NCBI RefSeq assembly: GCF_026339955.1
Contig: NZ_JAPEPW010000001.1
Location: forward strand, 2,294,001-2,358,000
Direction: 5' to 3'
DNA: 64,000 nt
Origin: Streptomyces sp. NBC_01549
GTDB lineage: Bacteria; Actinomycetota; Actinomycetes; Streptomycetales; Streptomycetaceae
The translations under genes and the position numbers were made by a program. Within the stretch, counting starts at the first letter, position 1. The number at the start of each line of letters is the position of its first letter. The notes under the pieces are model-generated. The model worked only from the letters and a program-made list of their open reading frames with translations. It searched no databases and was not told where the DNA came from. Shown piece by piece: positions 1-8,388 of the stretch.

Positions 1-355
1 GGAGAGCCGCGGCGCCCAGGAAGAAGACGAGCGCGACCAGCGCGCCCGTCCACGCGTGCTTCACGCTCATCGCGCCGGTGACCAGCTCGCGGTGGGCCGT
101 GCGCGGGTTGCGGGCGTCGATCTCGCGGTCGATGATCCGGTTCGCGGCCATCGCGAACGTGCGCAGGCCGACCATCGCGATCGTGACGAGCAGCAGCCGG
201 CCCCAGTGGACGTTCTTGTCCCACTCGAACATCCCGGTCAGCGCGGCGATGTAGGCGAACGGCAGCGCGAAGACGGAGTGCTCGATCATGACGAGCCGGA
301 GGAAGGCCTTGGTGCGCCCCGGTTGCGGGAGCGCGGCGGATGCGCTGGTCACCGG
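1..355 (-). CDS. mqnP: Menaquinone prenyltransferase, UbiA family (5' part, runs off left edge)
   Basis: N-terminal part of a UbiA-superfamily membrane prenyltransferase; about 118 codons are visible before the window ends. It shows the UbiA Asp-rich motif NRIIDREID (NRxxDxxxD, bases 116-142), which binds the Mg-diphosphate of the prenyl donor. Hydrophobic helices flank it. I chose the GTG at 353-355, which gives VTSASAALPQPG; longer readings would translate the tandem repeat at 363-452. The UbiD-type decarboxylase gene lies just upstream on the same strand, about 100 bp away. In Streptomyces that pairing belongs to the late futalosine (Mqn) pathway, where the prenyl chain is attached to a dihydroxynaphthoate. 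The family is clear; the exact substrate is inferred from the neighbour. Confidence 0.85.
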
Positions 356-362
356 CCGCCCG

Positions 363-452
363 CCCGTCCGCTGTCGACCCGTCCGGTGTCGACCCGTCCG
401 GTGTCGACCCGTCCGGTGTCGATCCGTCCGGTGTCGACCCGTCCGCTGTTGA
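363..452. repeat. Six tandem copies of a 15-bp repeat
   Basis: Six head-to-tail 15-bp units of the form CCCGTCCGGTGTCGA fill the gap between the decarboxylase stop and the prenyltransferase start. The first and last units carry G-to-C and other single changes. The length is a multiple of three, so it leaves open a frame through the gap. No spacers are present, so this is not a CRISPR array. Confidence 0.95.
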
Positions 453-458
453 TGGACC

Positions 459-1916
459 TCACAGGCCGTACTCCTTCCAACGGCGGTCGACCGTCGCCGC
501 CGTCTCCGGGTCGGAGAGGACCATTTCCGGCCATCCCCCGTCCCGGGTGTAGCCCTCCTCGGGCCACTTCCTCGTCGCGTCGATGCCCGCCTTGCCGCCC
601 CAGAACTGCTGGTAGGAGGCGTGGTCGAGGTGATCCACGGGACCTTCGACGACGGTGAGGTCGCGGGCGTAGTCGGTGTTGCCGAGGGCCCGCCACGCGA
701 CCTCGTGCAGATCGTGGACGTCACAGTCCGAGTCCACGACCACGATGAGCTTCGTGAGGGACATCATGTGTGCCCCCCAGACGGCATGCATCACCTTCTG
801 GGCGTGCTTGGGGTACTTCTTGTCGATCGCGACGATCGCACAGTTGTGGAAGCCGCCGGCCTCGGGGAGGTGGTAGTCCACGATGTCCGGCACGATGATC
901 TTCAGCAGGGGGAGGAAGAAGCGCTCGGTCGCGCGCCCCAGGGGGCCGTCCTCCGTCGGGGGCCGCCCCACGACGATCGACTGGAGCAGCGGCCGCTTGC
1001 GCATGGTGACGCAGTCGATGGTCAGCGCCGGGAAGGGCTCCTGCGGCGTGTAGAACCCCGTGTGGTCGCCGAAGGGCCCCTCCGGCAGCATCTCGCCCGG
1101 CTCCAGCCACCCTTCGAGCACGACCTCCGCGTTCGCGGGGACCTGGAGCGGGACGGTCTTGCAGTCCACCATCTCGATCCGCTTGCCCTGGATGAACCCG
1201 GCGAAGAGGTACTCGTCGATGTCACCGGGCAGGGGGGCGGTGGAGGCGTATGTCACGGCGGGCGGGCACCCGAAGGCGATCGCGACCGGCAGCCGCTCTC
1301 CCCTCCTCGCCGCCACCTGGTAGTGGTTGCGGCTGTCCTTGTGGATCTGCCAGTGCATGCCGATGGTGCGCTTGTCGTGGCGCTGGAGGCGGTAGAGCCC
1401 GAGGTTGCGGATGCCGCTCTCCGGGTCCTTGGTGTGGGTGAGCCCGAGGTTGAAGAAGGAGCCGCCGTCCTGGGGCCAGGTGAAGAGCGCGGGGAGCGCG
1501 TCCAGGTCGACGTCCTCGCCGTGCAGCACGACCTCCTGCACGGGTGCGTTGTCGGACTTCACCTTCTTCGGCGGTACGTGGGTCATCGCGCCGAGCTTCC
1601 CGAAGGCCTCGCGTACGCCGACGAAGCCGTGCGGGAGTTCGGGCCTGAGCAGGCCACCGATCTTCTCGCTGATCTCGCCGTACGACTTCAGCCCGAGGGC
1701 CTTCAGCAGCCGTCGGTCGGTCCCGAACACGTTCATGGCGAGGGGCATGGCGGAGCCGCGCACGTTCTCGAAGAGCAGCGCCGGTCCGCCCGCCTTCTGC
1801 ACCCGGTCGACGATCTCCCCGACCTCCAGATACGGGTCCACCTCGGCCTTGATGCGCTTGAGGTCGCCCTCGCGCTCGAGTGCCCTCAGCAGGGATCGAA
1901 GATCGTCGTAAGCCAT
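459..1916 (-). CDS. Menaquinone biosynthesis decarboxylase, UbiD family
   Basis: The 485-aa protein matches UbiD-type prenylated-FMN decarboxylases over its full length. It begins MAYDDLRSLLRALEREGDL. It carries the conserved GPFGDHTGFY and PFPALTID segments that contribute catalytic acidic residues, and the late GRATERFFLPLLK block. With the adjacent UbiA-type gene it most likely decarboxylates the prenylated naphthoate late in the futalosine menaquinone pathway. A longer frame exists upstream, but it reads through GC-rich intergenic repeat sequence. The ATG at 1914-1916 begins the conserved family N-terminus. It follows a GATACT hexamer seven bases upstream, so the mRNA may be leaderless. 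Confidence 0.9.
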   Translation of the reverse strand: MAYDDLRSLLRALEREGDLKRIKAEVDPYLEVGEIVDRVQKAGGPALLFENVRGSAMPLAMNVFGTDRRLLKALGLKSYGEISEKIGGLLRPELPHGFVGVREAFGKLGAMTHVPPKKVKSDNAPVQEVVLHGEDVDLDALPALFTWPQDGGSFFNLGLTHTKDPESGIRNLGLYRLQRHDKRTIGMHWQIHKDSRNHYQVAARRGERLPVAIAFGCPPAVTYASTAPLPGDIDEYLFAGFIQGKRIEMVDCKTVPLQVPANAEVVLEGWLEPGEMLPEGPFGDHTGFYTPQEPFPALTIDCVTMRKRPLLQSIVVGRPPTEDGPLGRATERFFLPLLKIIVPDIVDYHLPEAGGFHNCAIVAIDKKYPKHAQKVMHAVWGAHMMSLTKLIVVVDSDCDVHDLHEVAWRALGNTDYARDLTVVEGPVDHLDHASYQQFWGGKAGIDATRKWPEEGYTRDGGWPEMVLSDPETAATVDRRWKEYGL

Positions 1917-2279
1917 GCGTCCAAGTATCGCTGAGGGGTGCTTGGCGCCTACGTGCGCCCCACCGCCGTGGGCCGAACCGCCTGGTCTCGCCCCCGCCAC
2001 CCCTACCCGTCCCATCCTCCAGGGGCCCCGCCCCTTCGACCCCACTGGGGGCTGCCGCCCCCAGACCCCCGCACCGGCCTGAACGGCCTCGTCCTCAAAC
2101 GCCGGACGGGCTGAAGATGCGGGGCGAAGCCCCGCTTTCAGGGGCGCGGGGAACTGCGCGACCAGCCCCCACCCACCCGCAGCCGACGAACCCACCCCCG
2201 TTGAAAGCACCCGCTAACCTGTGCGCGTCACCGGGGCCCGCACCGCCCCGCCGCCGCCTCACTGGGGGATCCTTCCGCC
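1917..2279. repeat. Non-coding 363-bp gap with a dispersed Streptomyces intergenic repeat
   Basis: This gap separates divergent genes. It is strongly G/C-biased with short inverted G/C runs, and I see no credible gene. At about 2139-2170 it carries the block GGGGCGCGGGGAACTGCGCG, common between Streptomyces genes. The same core recurs in opposite orientation at 12093-12120, and a degraded version lies near 45030-45055. Similar blocks read in both orientations, so a transcript would fold into hairpins. Confidence 0.7.
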
Positions 2280-2687
2280 ATGCTCAGGTATCTGCCGTTC
2301 CTCCTGGTCCTGGCCCTGTGGATCTACGCGTTCATCGACTGCCTGAACACACCGGAGGAAGAGGTCCGGAGCCTGCCCAAGGTGGTGTGGGTGATCATCA
2401 TCCTGCTCTTCGGGGAAGTTCTCGTCGGCCCGATCGCCTGGCTCGTCGCGGGCAAGGTCGGCCGGGGCCCGACCCGAGGCGTCATGCCCTCCGAGTGGCA
2501 CCGCGACCAGCGCCCGCAGTACGTCGCCCCCGACGACAACCCCGAGTTCCTGAACTCCCTCAAGGCGGAGTCCGCCCCCTCCAAGGACGTCAAGGACGAG
2601 GCGCTCCTGAAGGACTGGGAGGCCGACCTGCGCCGCCGCGAGGAGGAGCTGCGCCGGCGCGAGGCCGGCGAGGGCTCCGAGAGCTGA
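2280..2687 (+). CDS. PLD-nuclease N-terminal-domain small membrane protein
   Basis: The 135-aa protein has two transmembrane helices (about residues 3-19 and 36-57) in the pattern of the PLDc_N domain. The readable core is WIYAFIDCLNTPEEEV, then KVVWVIIILLFGEV and GPIAWLVAGK. The C-terminal half is charged and ends in an Arg/Glu-rich stretch likely to form a coiled coil. The domain normally precedes phospholipase-D-like catalytic domains, but here it stands alone, as is common in Streptomyces. The role is unknown; a small inner-membrane scaffold is the most that can be said. Confidence 0.8.
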   Translation: MLRYLPFLLVLALWIYAFIDCLNTPEEEVRSLPKVVWVIIILLFGEVLVGPIAWLVAGKVGRGPTRGVMPSEWHRDQRPQYVAPDDNPEFLNSLKAESAPSKDVKDEALLKDWEADLRRREEELRRREAGEGSES

Positions 2688-2790
2688 GGAAGCCGCCCCG
2701 CCGCCCGTACAAGGTGTACGCCGACGAGCCTCCCGAAACGGACAGTGCGCCTCTGTCCGGGGGTGGCGGGGCCCCGGACACTTACGGTGC

Positions 2791-4182
2791 ATGACGACCG
2801 CTCCCGCCGGCACCACCGCCCCGATCACGCCCGAGTACGGCGACAGAGTCATCGCCGTCGAGACGGCTGGCTCGGAACCGATCCCCGACGTCGAACGCCA
2901 CGGCAGCCCGCTCCAGTTGCTGTGGACCTGGGCCTCCCCGAACATCGAGTTCGCGACCGTGTACATCGGCGTGATCTCGGTCCTCTTCTTCGGGCTGAAC
3001 TTCTGGCAGGCGGCCGCGGCGCTGCTGCTGGGCACGGCGCTGGGCGCGCTGACGCAAGGCGTCCTGTCCCTCGACGGACCCCGGTTCGGCGTCCCGCAGA
3101 TGGTGATCGGCCGCCTCTCCTTCGGCTACCGGGGCAATCTGCTGCCGGCCGGAGTGAACGCCCTGGTGGCGGGCGTGGGCTGGTTCGCCGTGAACAGCGT
3201 GAGCGCCGCGTTCGCGCTGAACACGCTGACAGGCCTGCGCCCCCTGCCGTCCCTGCTGCTGGTGGTGGCGGTCGAGATCGTGATCGGCTTCATCGGCCAC
3301 AACTTCGTGCACGCCTTCGAGAGGTACGCGTTCCCGGCGCTGGCGGTGGTGTTCCTGGTGGCGGGCGTGTGGACGTTCGACCACGCGGACCTGGGCACCT
3401 CGGGCGGGGGCGGCGGCATCGGCGGCTTCCTGCTGGCGTTCAGCACGGCGTGGGGGTACGCGGCGGGCTGGAACCCGTACGCCACGGACTACTCGCGCTA
3501 CCTCCCCCGTACGGCGAACAGGTTCAGGACCGCCCTCTACCCGGCCGTCGGACTCTTCCTCTCCGTCGCGGTCGTCTCCCTCATCGGTGCGGCGTCGGCG
3601 ACGATCGCGGCCCCCGACAGCGCGACCCCGACGGCCGCCTTCACCGGCCATCTCCCGTCCTGGCTGGGCGACTTGGTGCTGCTCTCCATCATCCTGGGCG
3701 GTGTCTCGGCGAACGCGCTGAACGTCTACTCCTCCGCCATGTCCATCACCTCGCTCGGCCTGCGACTGCCGGCCTGGCTGGGGCGCGGCGCGCTGGTGGT
3801 GCTCTCGGGCGTGGCGGGTACGGCGGCGGCGTGGGCGTCGCTGTCCGACGCCGGGCATGCGTACGAGGCGTTCCTGCTGGTCATCGCGTACTGGATCGGG
3901 CCGTGGCTGGGAGTGGTGCTGGTGGAGCGGTGGCTTCAGGCGCGCACCTCGGACGACGACCTGACCCAGCGCCTGGGCGACCGCGCCTTCACCAACTGGC
4001 CGGGCATCGCGGCCCTGCTGATCGGCGTGGCGGTCTCGGTCCCGCTCTTCTCCAACCAGGAGAAGTACGTGGGCTGGGTGCCGAAACACTGGGCGTCCTT
4101 CGGCGACATCACCTGTCTGGTGGGCTTCGCGCTGAGCGCGGCGCTGTACGCGCTGCTGCGGCGGACGCCCCGTACGCGCTGA
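2791..4182 (+). CDS. NCS1-family purine/cytosine permease
   Basis: The 463-aa polytopic protein has about 12 hydrophobic segments and NCS1 hallmarks: WTWASPNIEFATVYIG early, GPRFGVPQMVIGRLSFGYRGN, and AFSTAWGYAAGWNPYATDYS. It should import a nucleobase or related compound by cation symport. A cytosine-deaminase-like gene and a PucR regulator within 4 kb fit a cytosine or purine substrate. The ATG at 2791 follows a TACGGT hexamer closely and has no clear ribosome binding site. Substrate specificity cannot be read from sequence alone. Confidence 0.85.
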   Translation: MTTAPAGTTAPITPEYGDRVIAVETAGSEPIPDVERHGSPLQLLWTWASPNIEFATVYIGVISVLFFGLNFWQAAAALLLGTALGALTQGVLSLDGPRFGVPQMVIGRLSFGYRGNLLPAGVNALVAGVGWFAVNSVSAAFALNTLTGLRPLPSLLLVVAVEIVIGFIGHNFVHAFERYAFPALAVVFLVAGVWTFDHADLGTSGGGGGIGGFLLAFSTAWGYAAGWNPYATDYSRYLPRTANRFRTALYPAVGLFLSVAVVSLIGAASATIAAPDSATPTAAFTGHLPSWLGDLVLLSIILGGVSANALNVYSSAMSITSLGLRLPAWLGRGALVVLSGVAGTAAAWASLSDAGHAYEAFLLVIAYWIGPWLGVVLVERWLQARTSDDDLTQRLGDRAFTNWPGIAALLIGVAVSVPLFSNQEKYVGWVPKHWASFGDITCLVGFALSAALYALLRRTPRTR

Positions 4183-4191
4183 AGGGAGCAC

Positions 4192-4221
4192 TGTCAGTCC
4201 CCCCGGCTAGCCTCCCTCGAC
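4192..4221 (+). promoter_or_regulatory. Near-match DNA-damage (PafBC/RecA-NDp type) promoter
   Basis: TGTCAGTC (4192-4199), eight bases, then TAGCCT (4208-4213), then eight bases to the ATG at 4222. This matches the actinobacterial motif TGTCRGTG-N8-TANNNT except for the last base of the upstream box. The spacing equals that of the sites at 44061 and 59281. Confidence 0.55.
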
Positions 4222-4887
4222 ATGACCTCTCACCCGATGACCTCCCGCCCGGACGCCACCAGGGCGTCGTACGACACCGTCGCCGTCGCCTACAACGAGC
4301 TCCTCAAGGCCGAGTTGGAGAACAAGCCCTTCGACCGGGCCATGCTCGCCGCCTTCGCGGAACAGGTGCGGGCCGGCGGGGGCGGGCAGGTCGCGGACCT
4401 CGGGTGCGGGCCGGGGCGGGTGACGATTCACCTGGAGGGTCTCGGGCTGGACGCGTACGGGATCGATCTGTCGCCGCAGATGGTCGCCGAGGCCCGGCGC
4501 AGTCATCCGCACCTCCGCTTCGAGGTGGGCTCGATGACCGACCTCGACATCGAGGACGCCTCACTCGCCGGGGCCCTCGCCTGGTACTCCACCGTGCACA
4601 CACCGTTGACGGAACTGCCCCTGTTCTTCACGGAGTTCCACCGGACTCTGGCACCGGGCGGCCATCTGCTGATCGCCTTCAAGGTGGGCGACGAACGCGT
4701 ACACCTCGATCACGCTTACGGCCATGACCTGGACCTCGACGTCTACCGCTTCCCGCCCGAGCGCGTCGCCGAACTCCTGCGTGAGGCAGGGCTGGTGGAG
4801 GTCGCCCGCCTCGTCCGCGAGGCCGACGCCCACGAGAAGACACCGCAGGCGTTCATCGTGGCCCGGAAGCCGGAACCGCCGGTGTGA
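4222..4887 (+). CDS. Class I SAM-dependent methyltransferase
   Basis: The 221-aa protein has a Rossmann-fold methyltransferase core. Motif I VADLGCGPGRVT is near residues 57-68 and binds SAM. It is followed by the acidic motif II region GLDAYGIDLSPQM and the motif IV region SLAGALAWYS. The fold resembles Methyltransf_11/25 enzymes, which act on small molecules. The substrate is unknown and the neighbours give no clear clue. The start is the first ATG after the TAGCCT box, so the mRNA is probably leaderless. A second ATG lies five codons downstream and cannot be excluded. Confidence 0.8.
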   Translation: MTSHPMTSRPDATRASYDTVAVAYNELLKAELENKPFDRAMLAAFAEQVRAGGGGQVADLGCGPGRVTIHLEGLGLDAYGIDLSPQMVAEARRSHPHLRFEVGSMTDLDIEDASLAGALAWYSTVHTPLTELPLFFTEFHRTLAPGGHLLIAFKVGDERVHLDHAYGHDLDLDVYRFPPERVAELLREAGLVEVARLVREADAHEKTPQAFIVARKPEPPV

Positions 4888-4934
4888 CGGCGGCGTTCCC
4901 CTTCGAGGGACGGGATGAGGAGACGAGGAGACGA

Positions 4935-5324
4935 ATGAGAACACGGTTCAAGCTGACCCGCGACGGGGACGCGTTCGTCGCCCGCCTCGCCCCGTCCCAG
5001 ACGGCGGCGATGCGCGAGGCGCTGATCTACCTGCGTCACCGGGACGACAGTGACCTGACCCTGACGCTGCAGCTCGGTATCGGCCGCGAGACGGTCGACG
5101 CGCTCATCGAGCGCCTCTCCGGCGGGCACACGGAGTCACGCGACATCCGCTTCCGCGCGGAGGAACTGCACGCGATGCACAGCGCGCTGACCACCGCCGC
5201 GACCATGTTCGTCTCGTGCGAGGGCGCATTCCTGCAGGAGCCTTTCCACATCCGGCTGGGCTTCTACCGGGAGAACTTCGACGCCCTGGCGTACGGCATC
5301 GTCGAGGCGGCGTCCGAGGTGTGA
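4935..5324 (+). CDS. Conserved hypothetical protein
   Basis: A 129-aa soluble protein of a family I do not recognise. It begins MRTRFKLTRDGDAFVARL and has no signal peptide or membrane helix. It looks alpha-helical at its centre, with an Arg/Glu-rich middle. I chose the ATG at 4935 because a purine-rich AGGAG-like run sits just upstream. The frame is open from a GTG at 4884 that overlaps the methyltransferase stop, so coupling to that gene is possible. Confidence 0.6.
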   Translation: MRTRFKLTRDGDAFVARLAPSQTAAMREALIYLRHRDDSDLTLTLQLGIGRETVDALIERLSGGHTESRDIRFRAEELHAMHSALTTAATMFVSCEGAFLQEPFHIRLGFYRENFDALAYGIVEAASEV

Positions 5325-5420
5325 CGTTCGCTCGGCAGCCCCGCCGATACCTTCGTCGGCCGTCCCCGGACCATCGGCGGACTGCGTGGCGGACGGCACC
5401 CGCACCCGCTGCCGGTCGGG

Positions 5421-6710
5421 TCAGGCCACCGTCCGCAACCCGCCCCCCGCGGCCGCCGGCACCCCGCGCACGATCCGCTGCGCGCACAGCGCCGCCAGCA
5501 GTTCGCCCAGCAGGTCGGGGTCGTCGATCTCCAGGCCCAGGAGGGATTCGATGCGTTCGAGGCGCTGGTAGAGGGACTGGCGGCCGATGTGGAGCAGGGC
5601 CGCCGTGCGGGTGGGTGAGCAGCCGTGGCGGAGGTGGATCTCCAGGGTGCGGAGGAGGTCGCTGGGGTGGGCGGCCTCCCAGGCCAGCAGGGGCCCCAGG
5701 GTGTGCTGGACCAGGCGGGCGAGGCGGTCGCGGTTGGCGTCCACGCCGCCTCGGGTCAGCTCGCGTTCCAGGGTGAGGGCGCGGGAGGAGGTGACGACGG
5801 GGCCGCCGGTCGGACCGGGTTCGGCGGACGGCACGGTGAGCGCCAGTTCCAGGGTCGTCCGGGCCGCCCGCAGTGTCTCGCTCCAGCGCAGCCAGCCGCC
5901 GCCCGCGAGGACCGCGTGCCCGACCGCCACCGTCACCCCGGCCTCGGCGACCGTCCGGAAGGCCTCCTGCACGGCCCGTACGACATCGCGCCGCACCGCT
6001 GCTCGTAGGGCGTCGTCCGGCATCGCCACCAGCGCCAGTACGTCCCCCGGGAACGCCGCCCGCAGCACCGCGACCCCGCCCAGGGAGCGCGCCGCCCGGT
6101 CGACCACGCCCAGCTCGCGGGCCCCGTGCGCCGACACCCCGACCAGCCGCGCGCCCGGTCCTGGATGGAACCCGGCGAGCGCCGCGCGTGCCTCCACCTC
6201 GGGCTGGTTGAGGGCCTGCCCGTCGGCGAGATCGGCGAGCAGGGCGGCGGTGTGGTCGCCGCCCCAGGGCCGTACGGACGCCGCCCGGCCCGACAGACCG
6301 CGCGCCACGATCGCCCGGTTCGCGGCCTCGGTGATGCGGACGAAGGGCACCACCCGGTGCAGGGCGAGCAGCGGCAGCCCGAGCCGCCGGGCCTCGTCGG
6401 CGACCTCCTCCGGCATCCGTACCAGCGACCGTCCGACCTCCACCGCGAGCCCCGCCGCACCGCGCGCGGCCAGCTCGCGGACGTAGCGCCGCCGGGTGTC
6501 CTCGTCCGCGTCGGTCAGCCCGAAGCCGTTGGTGAGGAGCAGTTCGCCGCCGTCGAGGAAGTTCGCCCCCTCGTACACCTCGCTCGAATGCACCCAGCGG
6601 ACGGGGCGGTCCAGGGCGCCTTCGCCGGCGAGGAGTTCGGGTTCGCTGCCGCGGACAGGGTCGAGGGCCAGGATCTCGCGGAGGGTGAGTGCGGGCACGA
6701 AAACCTCCAT
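5421..6710 (-). CDS. PucR-family transcriptional regulator
   Basis: The 429-aa protein has the PucR architecture. An N-terminal PucR ligand domain (MEVFVPALTLREILALDPVR, then VRWVHSSEV) precedes a GGDEF-like central region. A C-terminal CdaR/PucR helix-turn-helix follows, with HGCSPTRTAALLHIGRQSL and YQRLERIESLLG. PucR proteins control purine or other nitrogen catabolism. It is divergent from the deaminase gene (gap 89 bp), so it probably controls that gene, the downstream oxygenase and perhaps the NCS1 permease. The ATG at 6710 starts the conserved domain; the frame extends 25 codons further with no support. Confidence 0.85.
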   Translation of the reverse strand: MEVFVPALTLREILALDPVRGSEPELLAGEGALDRPVRWVHSSEVYEGANFLDGGELLLTNGFGLTDADEDTRRRYVRELAARGAAGLAVEVGRSLVRMPEEVADEARRLGLPLLALHRVVPFVRITEAANRAIVARGLSGRAASVRPWGGDHTAALLADLADGQALNQPEVEARAALAGFHPGPGARLVGVSAHGARELGVVDRAARSLGGVAVLRAAFPGDVLALVAMPDDALRAAVRRDVVRAVQEAFRTVAEAGVTVAVGHAVLAGGGWLRWSETLRAARTTLELALTVPSAEPGPTGGPVVTSSRALTLERELTRGGVDANRDRLARLVQHTLGPLLAWEAAHPSDLLRTLEIHLRHGCSPTRTAALLHIGRQSLYQRLERIESLLGLEIDDPDLLGELLAALCAQRIVRGVPAAAGGGLRTVA

Positions 6711-6799
6711 CAGGCGCTGACAGTCCGTCCGGGTGCGGGTTGCCGGGAGAGTACTTTCCGCACGTTGCCCTCGTGTTTCGGCCACGGGAGAGTGGAGTC

Positions 6800-7258
6800 A
6801 TGGAGCGCATTGATCAGGCACAGGCACGGGCGTGGCTGTCGACGGCCGTCGCGGAGGCCCGCGCCGGGCTGGCGGAGGGCGGTATCCCCATCGGCGCCGC
6901 GCTGTACGGCGCGGACGGCACGCTTCTCGGCCGCGGTCACAACCGGCGGGTCCAGGACGGCGACCCGTCCATGCACGCGGAGACCTCGGCGTTCCGCGCC
7001 GCGGGACGACAGCGTTCGTACCGCGGTACGACCATGGTGACGACTCTTTCGCCGTGCTGGTACTGCTCCGGTCTGGTGCGCCAGTTCGGCATCTCGCGGG
7101 TCGTGGTGGGCGAGGCGGAGACCTTCCACGGCGGCCACGACTGGCTGGCCGAGCACGGCGTGGAGATCGTGCTCCTGGACGACCCCGAGTGCACCGCGCT
7201 GATGCGCGACTTCATCAAGGACAACCCGGCTCTGTGGAACGAGGACATTGGTGAGTAG
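6800..7258 (+). CDS. Cytosine-deaminase-like nucleoside/nucleobase deaminase
   Basis: The 152-aa protein belongs to the zinc cytidine-deaminase superfamily. The catalytic HAE motif is at residues 59-61 (SMHAET) and the zinc Cys pair at 86 and 89 (SPCWYC). Length and layout resemble the yeast-type cytosine deaminase rather than the amidohydrolase CodA. It should hydrolyse cytosine or a related base to the keto form. It is divergent from the PucR gene. Its stop overlaps the start region of the oxygenase gene, so the two are translationally coupled. Confidence 0.85.
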   Translation: MERIDQAQARAWLSTAVAEARAGLAEGGIPIGAALYGADGTLLGRGHNRRVQDGDPSMHAETSAFRAAGRQRSYRGTTMVTTLSPCWYCSGLVRQFGISRVVVGEAETFHGGHDWLAEHGVEIVLLDDPECTALMRDFIKDNPALWNEDIGE

Positions 7259-8246
7259 CCCCCCGAGCAGCCCCCGTACCCCCGGTACCCCGCGCATCCC
7301 GACCATCGACCTGCGGCTCTGGCTGGACGGCGACTCCGACGCCCGTACCCGCGTCGCCCGCACCGTCGACGAGGCCCTCCAGACCGCCGGTTTCCTCCTC
7401 GTCACCGGGCACGGCGTCGACCCGGCCCTGCGCACCCGCATCCGCGAGGCCGCCCGCGCCTTCTTCACCCTCCCCGCGGAGCTCAAGCAGCCGTACGCCG
7501 TCCGGGTCGGCGGGCGCGGCTGGCTCGGGCCGGGTGCCGAGGCCAACGGTTATTCGGAGGGTACTCAGACGCCCCCCGACCTCAAGGAGTCGCTGACCTT
7601 CGCGACGCACGAGCCCTTCGAGGACCCGGTGACGAACGCGGAGTGGTACGCGCCGAACGTCTGGCCCGCCGAGGCCCCGGGGCTGCGGAAACTCTGCGAG
7701 GAGTACCTGGCGGGGATGGGCGGACTGGAGAACCATCTGCTGGCCCTCCTGGGGGAGGCCCTGGGACTGGAGCCGGACTTCTTCACCCGGCACATGGACC
7801 ACCCCACGTACGGCTTCAACATCAACTGGTACCCGGGGACGGAGGTCGTCGGCGAGCCCGAGCCGGGCCAGTTCCGTATCGGCCCGCACACCGACTTCGG
7901 CACCGTCACCGTCCTCGACCGCCAGGCGGGCAGGGGCGGGCTGCAGGTCTACACGGACGAGGGCGGCTGGGAGGACGCCCCCTTCGACCCGGCGGCGTTC
8001 ACCATCAACATCGGTGATCTGATGGCCCGTTGGACGGGTGACCGGTGGCGCTCGGGGCGGCACCGGGTGCTGCCCCCGCCCGCCGACGTACCGGCCGAGG
8101 AGCTGATGTCGCTGGTGTACTTCGGCGAGTGCACGCCGGGGACCGTGGTGGAGTCGGTGCCCGCGCCGGTGGGGCGCGTCGCGTATCCGCCGGTCGACTC
8201 CCATGTCTATCTGCGCGAAAAGCTGGATTCGATCACTGTGGGGTAA
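7251..8246 (+). CDS. Isopenicillin-N-synthase-like 2-oxoglutarate/Fe(II) oxygenase
   Basis: A 331-aa member of the IPNS/DIOX oxygenase family. The N-terminal DIOX_N segment reads IPTIDLRLWLDGD and GFLLVTGHGVD. The iron triad is His213 and Asp215 (PHTDFGTVTVL) plus His271 (RSGRHRV). The likely start is GTG 7251; an in-frame TTG lies one codon upstream. It overlaps the deaminase gene by 8 bp. Co-expression suggests oxidation of the deaminated base or a related compound, but this is inference; the family is very broad. Confidence 0.85.
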   Translation: MSSPPSSPRTPGTPRIPTIDLRLWLDGDSDARTRVARTVDEALQTAGFLLVTGHGVDPALRTRIREAARAFFTLPAELKQPYAVRVGGRGWLGPGAEANGYSEGTQTPPDLKESLTFATHEPFEDPVTNAEWYAPNVWPAEAPGLRKLCEEYLAGMGGLENHLLALLGEALGLEPDFFTRHMDHPTYGFNINWYPGTEVVGEPEPGQFRIGPHTDFGTVTVLDRQAGRGGLQVYTDEGGWEDAPFDPAAFTINIGDLMARWTGDRWRSGRHRVLPPPADVPAEELMSLVYFGECTPGTVVESVPAPVGRVAYPPVDSHVYLREKLDSITVG

Positions 8247-8388
8247 GCGGGTGAAAGGGTGCGGAAAATTTTCGTAACCAAACGGACATCCCGTGCCCTA
8301 GTGCAAACCAACTCCCCCTTTTTACACTTGTGTTGATAGACCTCACAGCAGCACAGAGCAGGACCGGACCGCGCCAGGGGGAGATGCG
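8247..8388 (+). promoter_or_regulatory. Upstream region of the NTPase/receptor operon
   Basis: This AT-richer gap contains CTTTTTACACTTGTGTTGATAGAC (in two parts: CTTTTTACACTT and GTGTTGATAGAC), with an ACAC/GTGT inverted repeat and a possible GATAGA -10 box. A purine-rich AGGGGGAG ribosome binding site precedes the GTG at 8389. Confidence 0.4.

Noticed and set aside
363..452. Possible CRISPR array
   Set aside because: The 15-bp units are adjacent without spacers, and no cas gene is present.
2745..4727. Long plus-strand frame across the NCS1 permease and methyltransferase
   Set aside because: It runs in the wrong frame through two recognisable genes and is Arg/Gly/Pro-rich, as out-of-frame high-GC DNA usually is.
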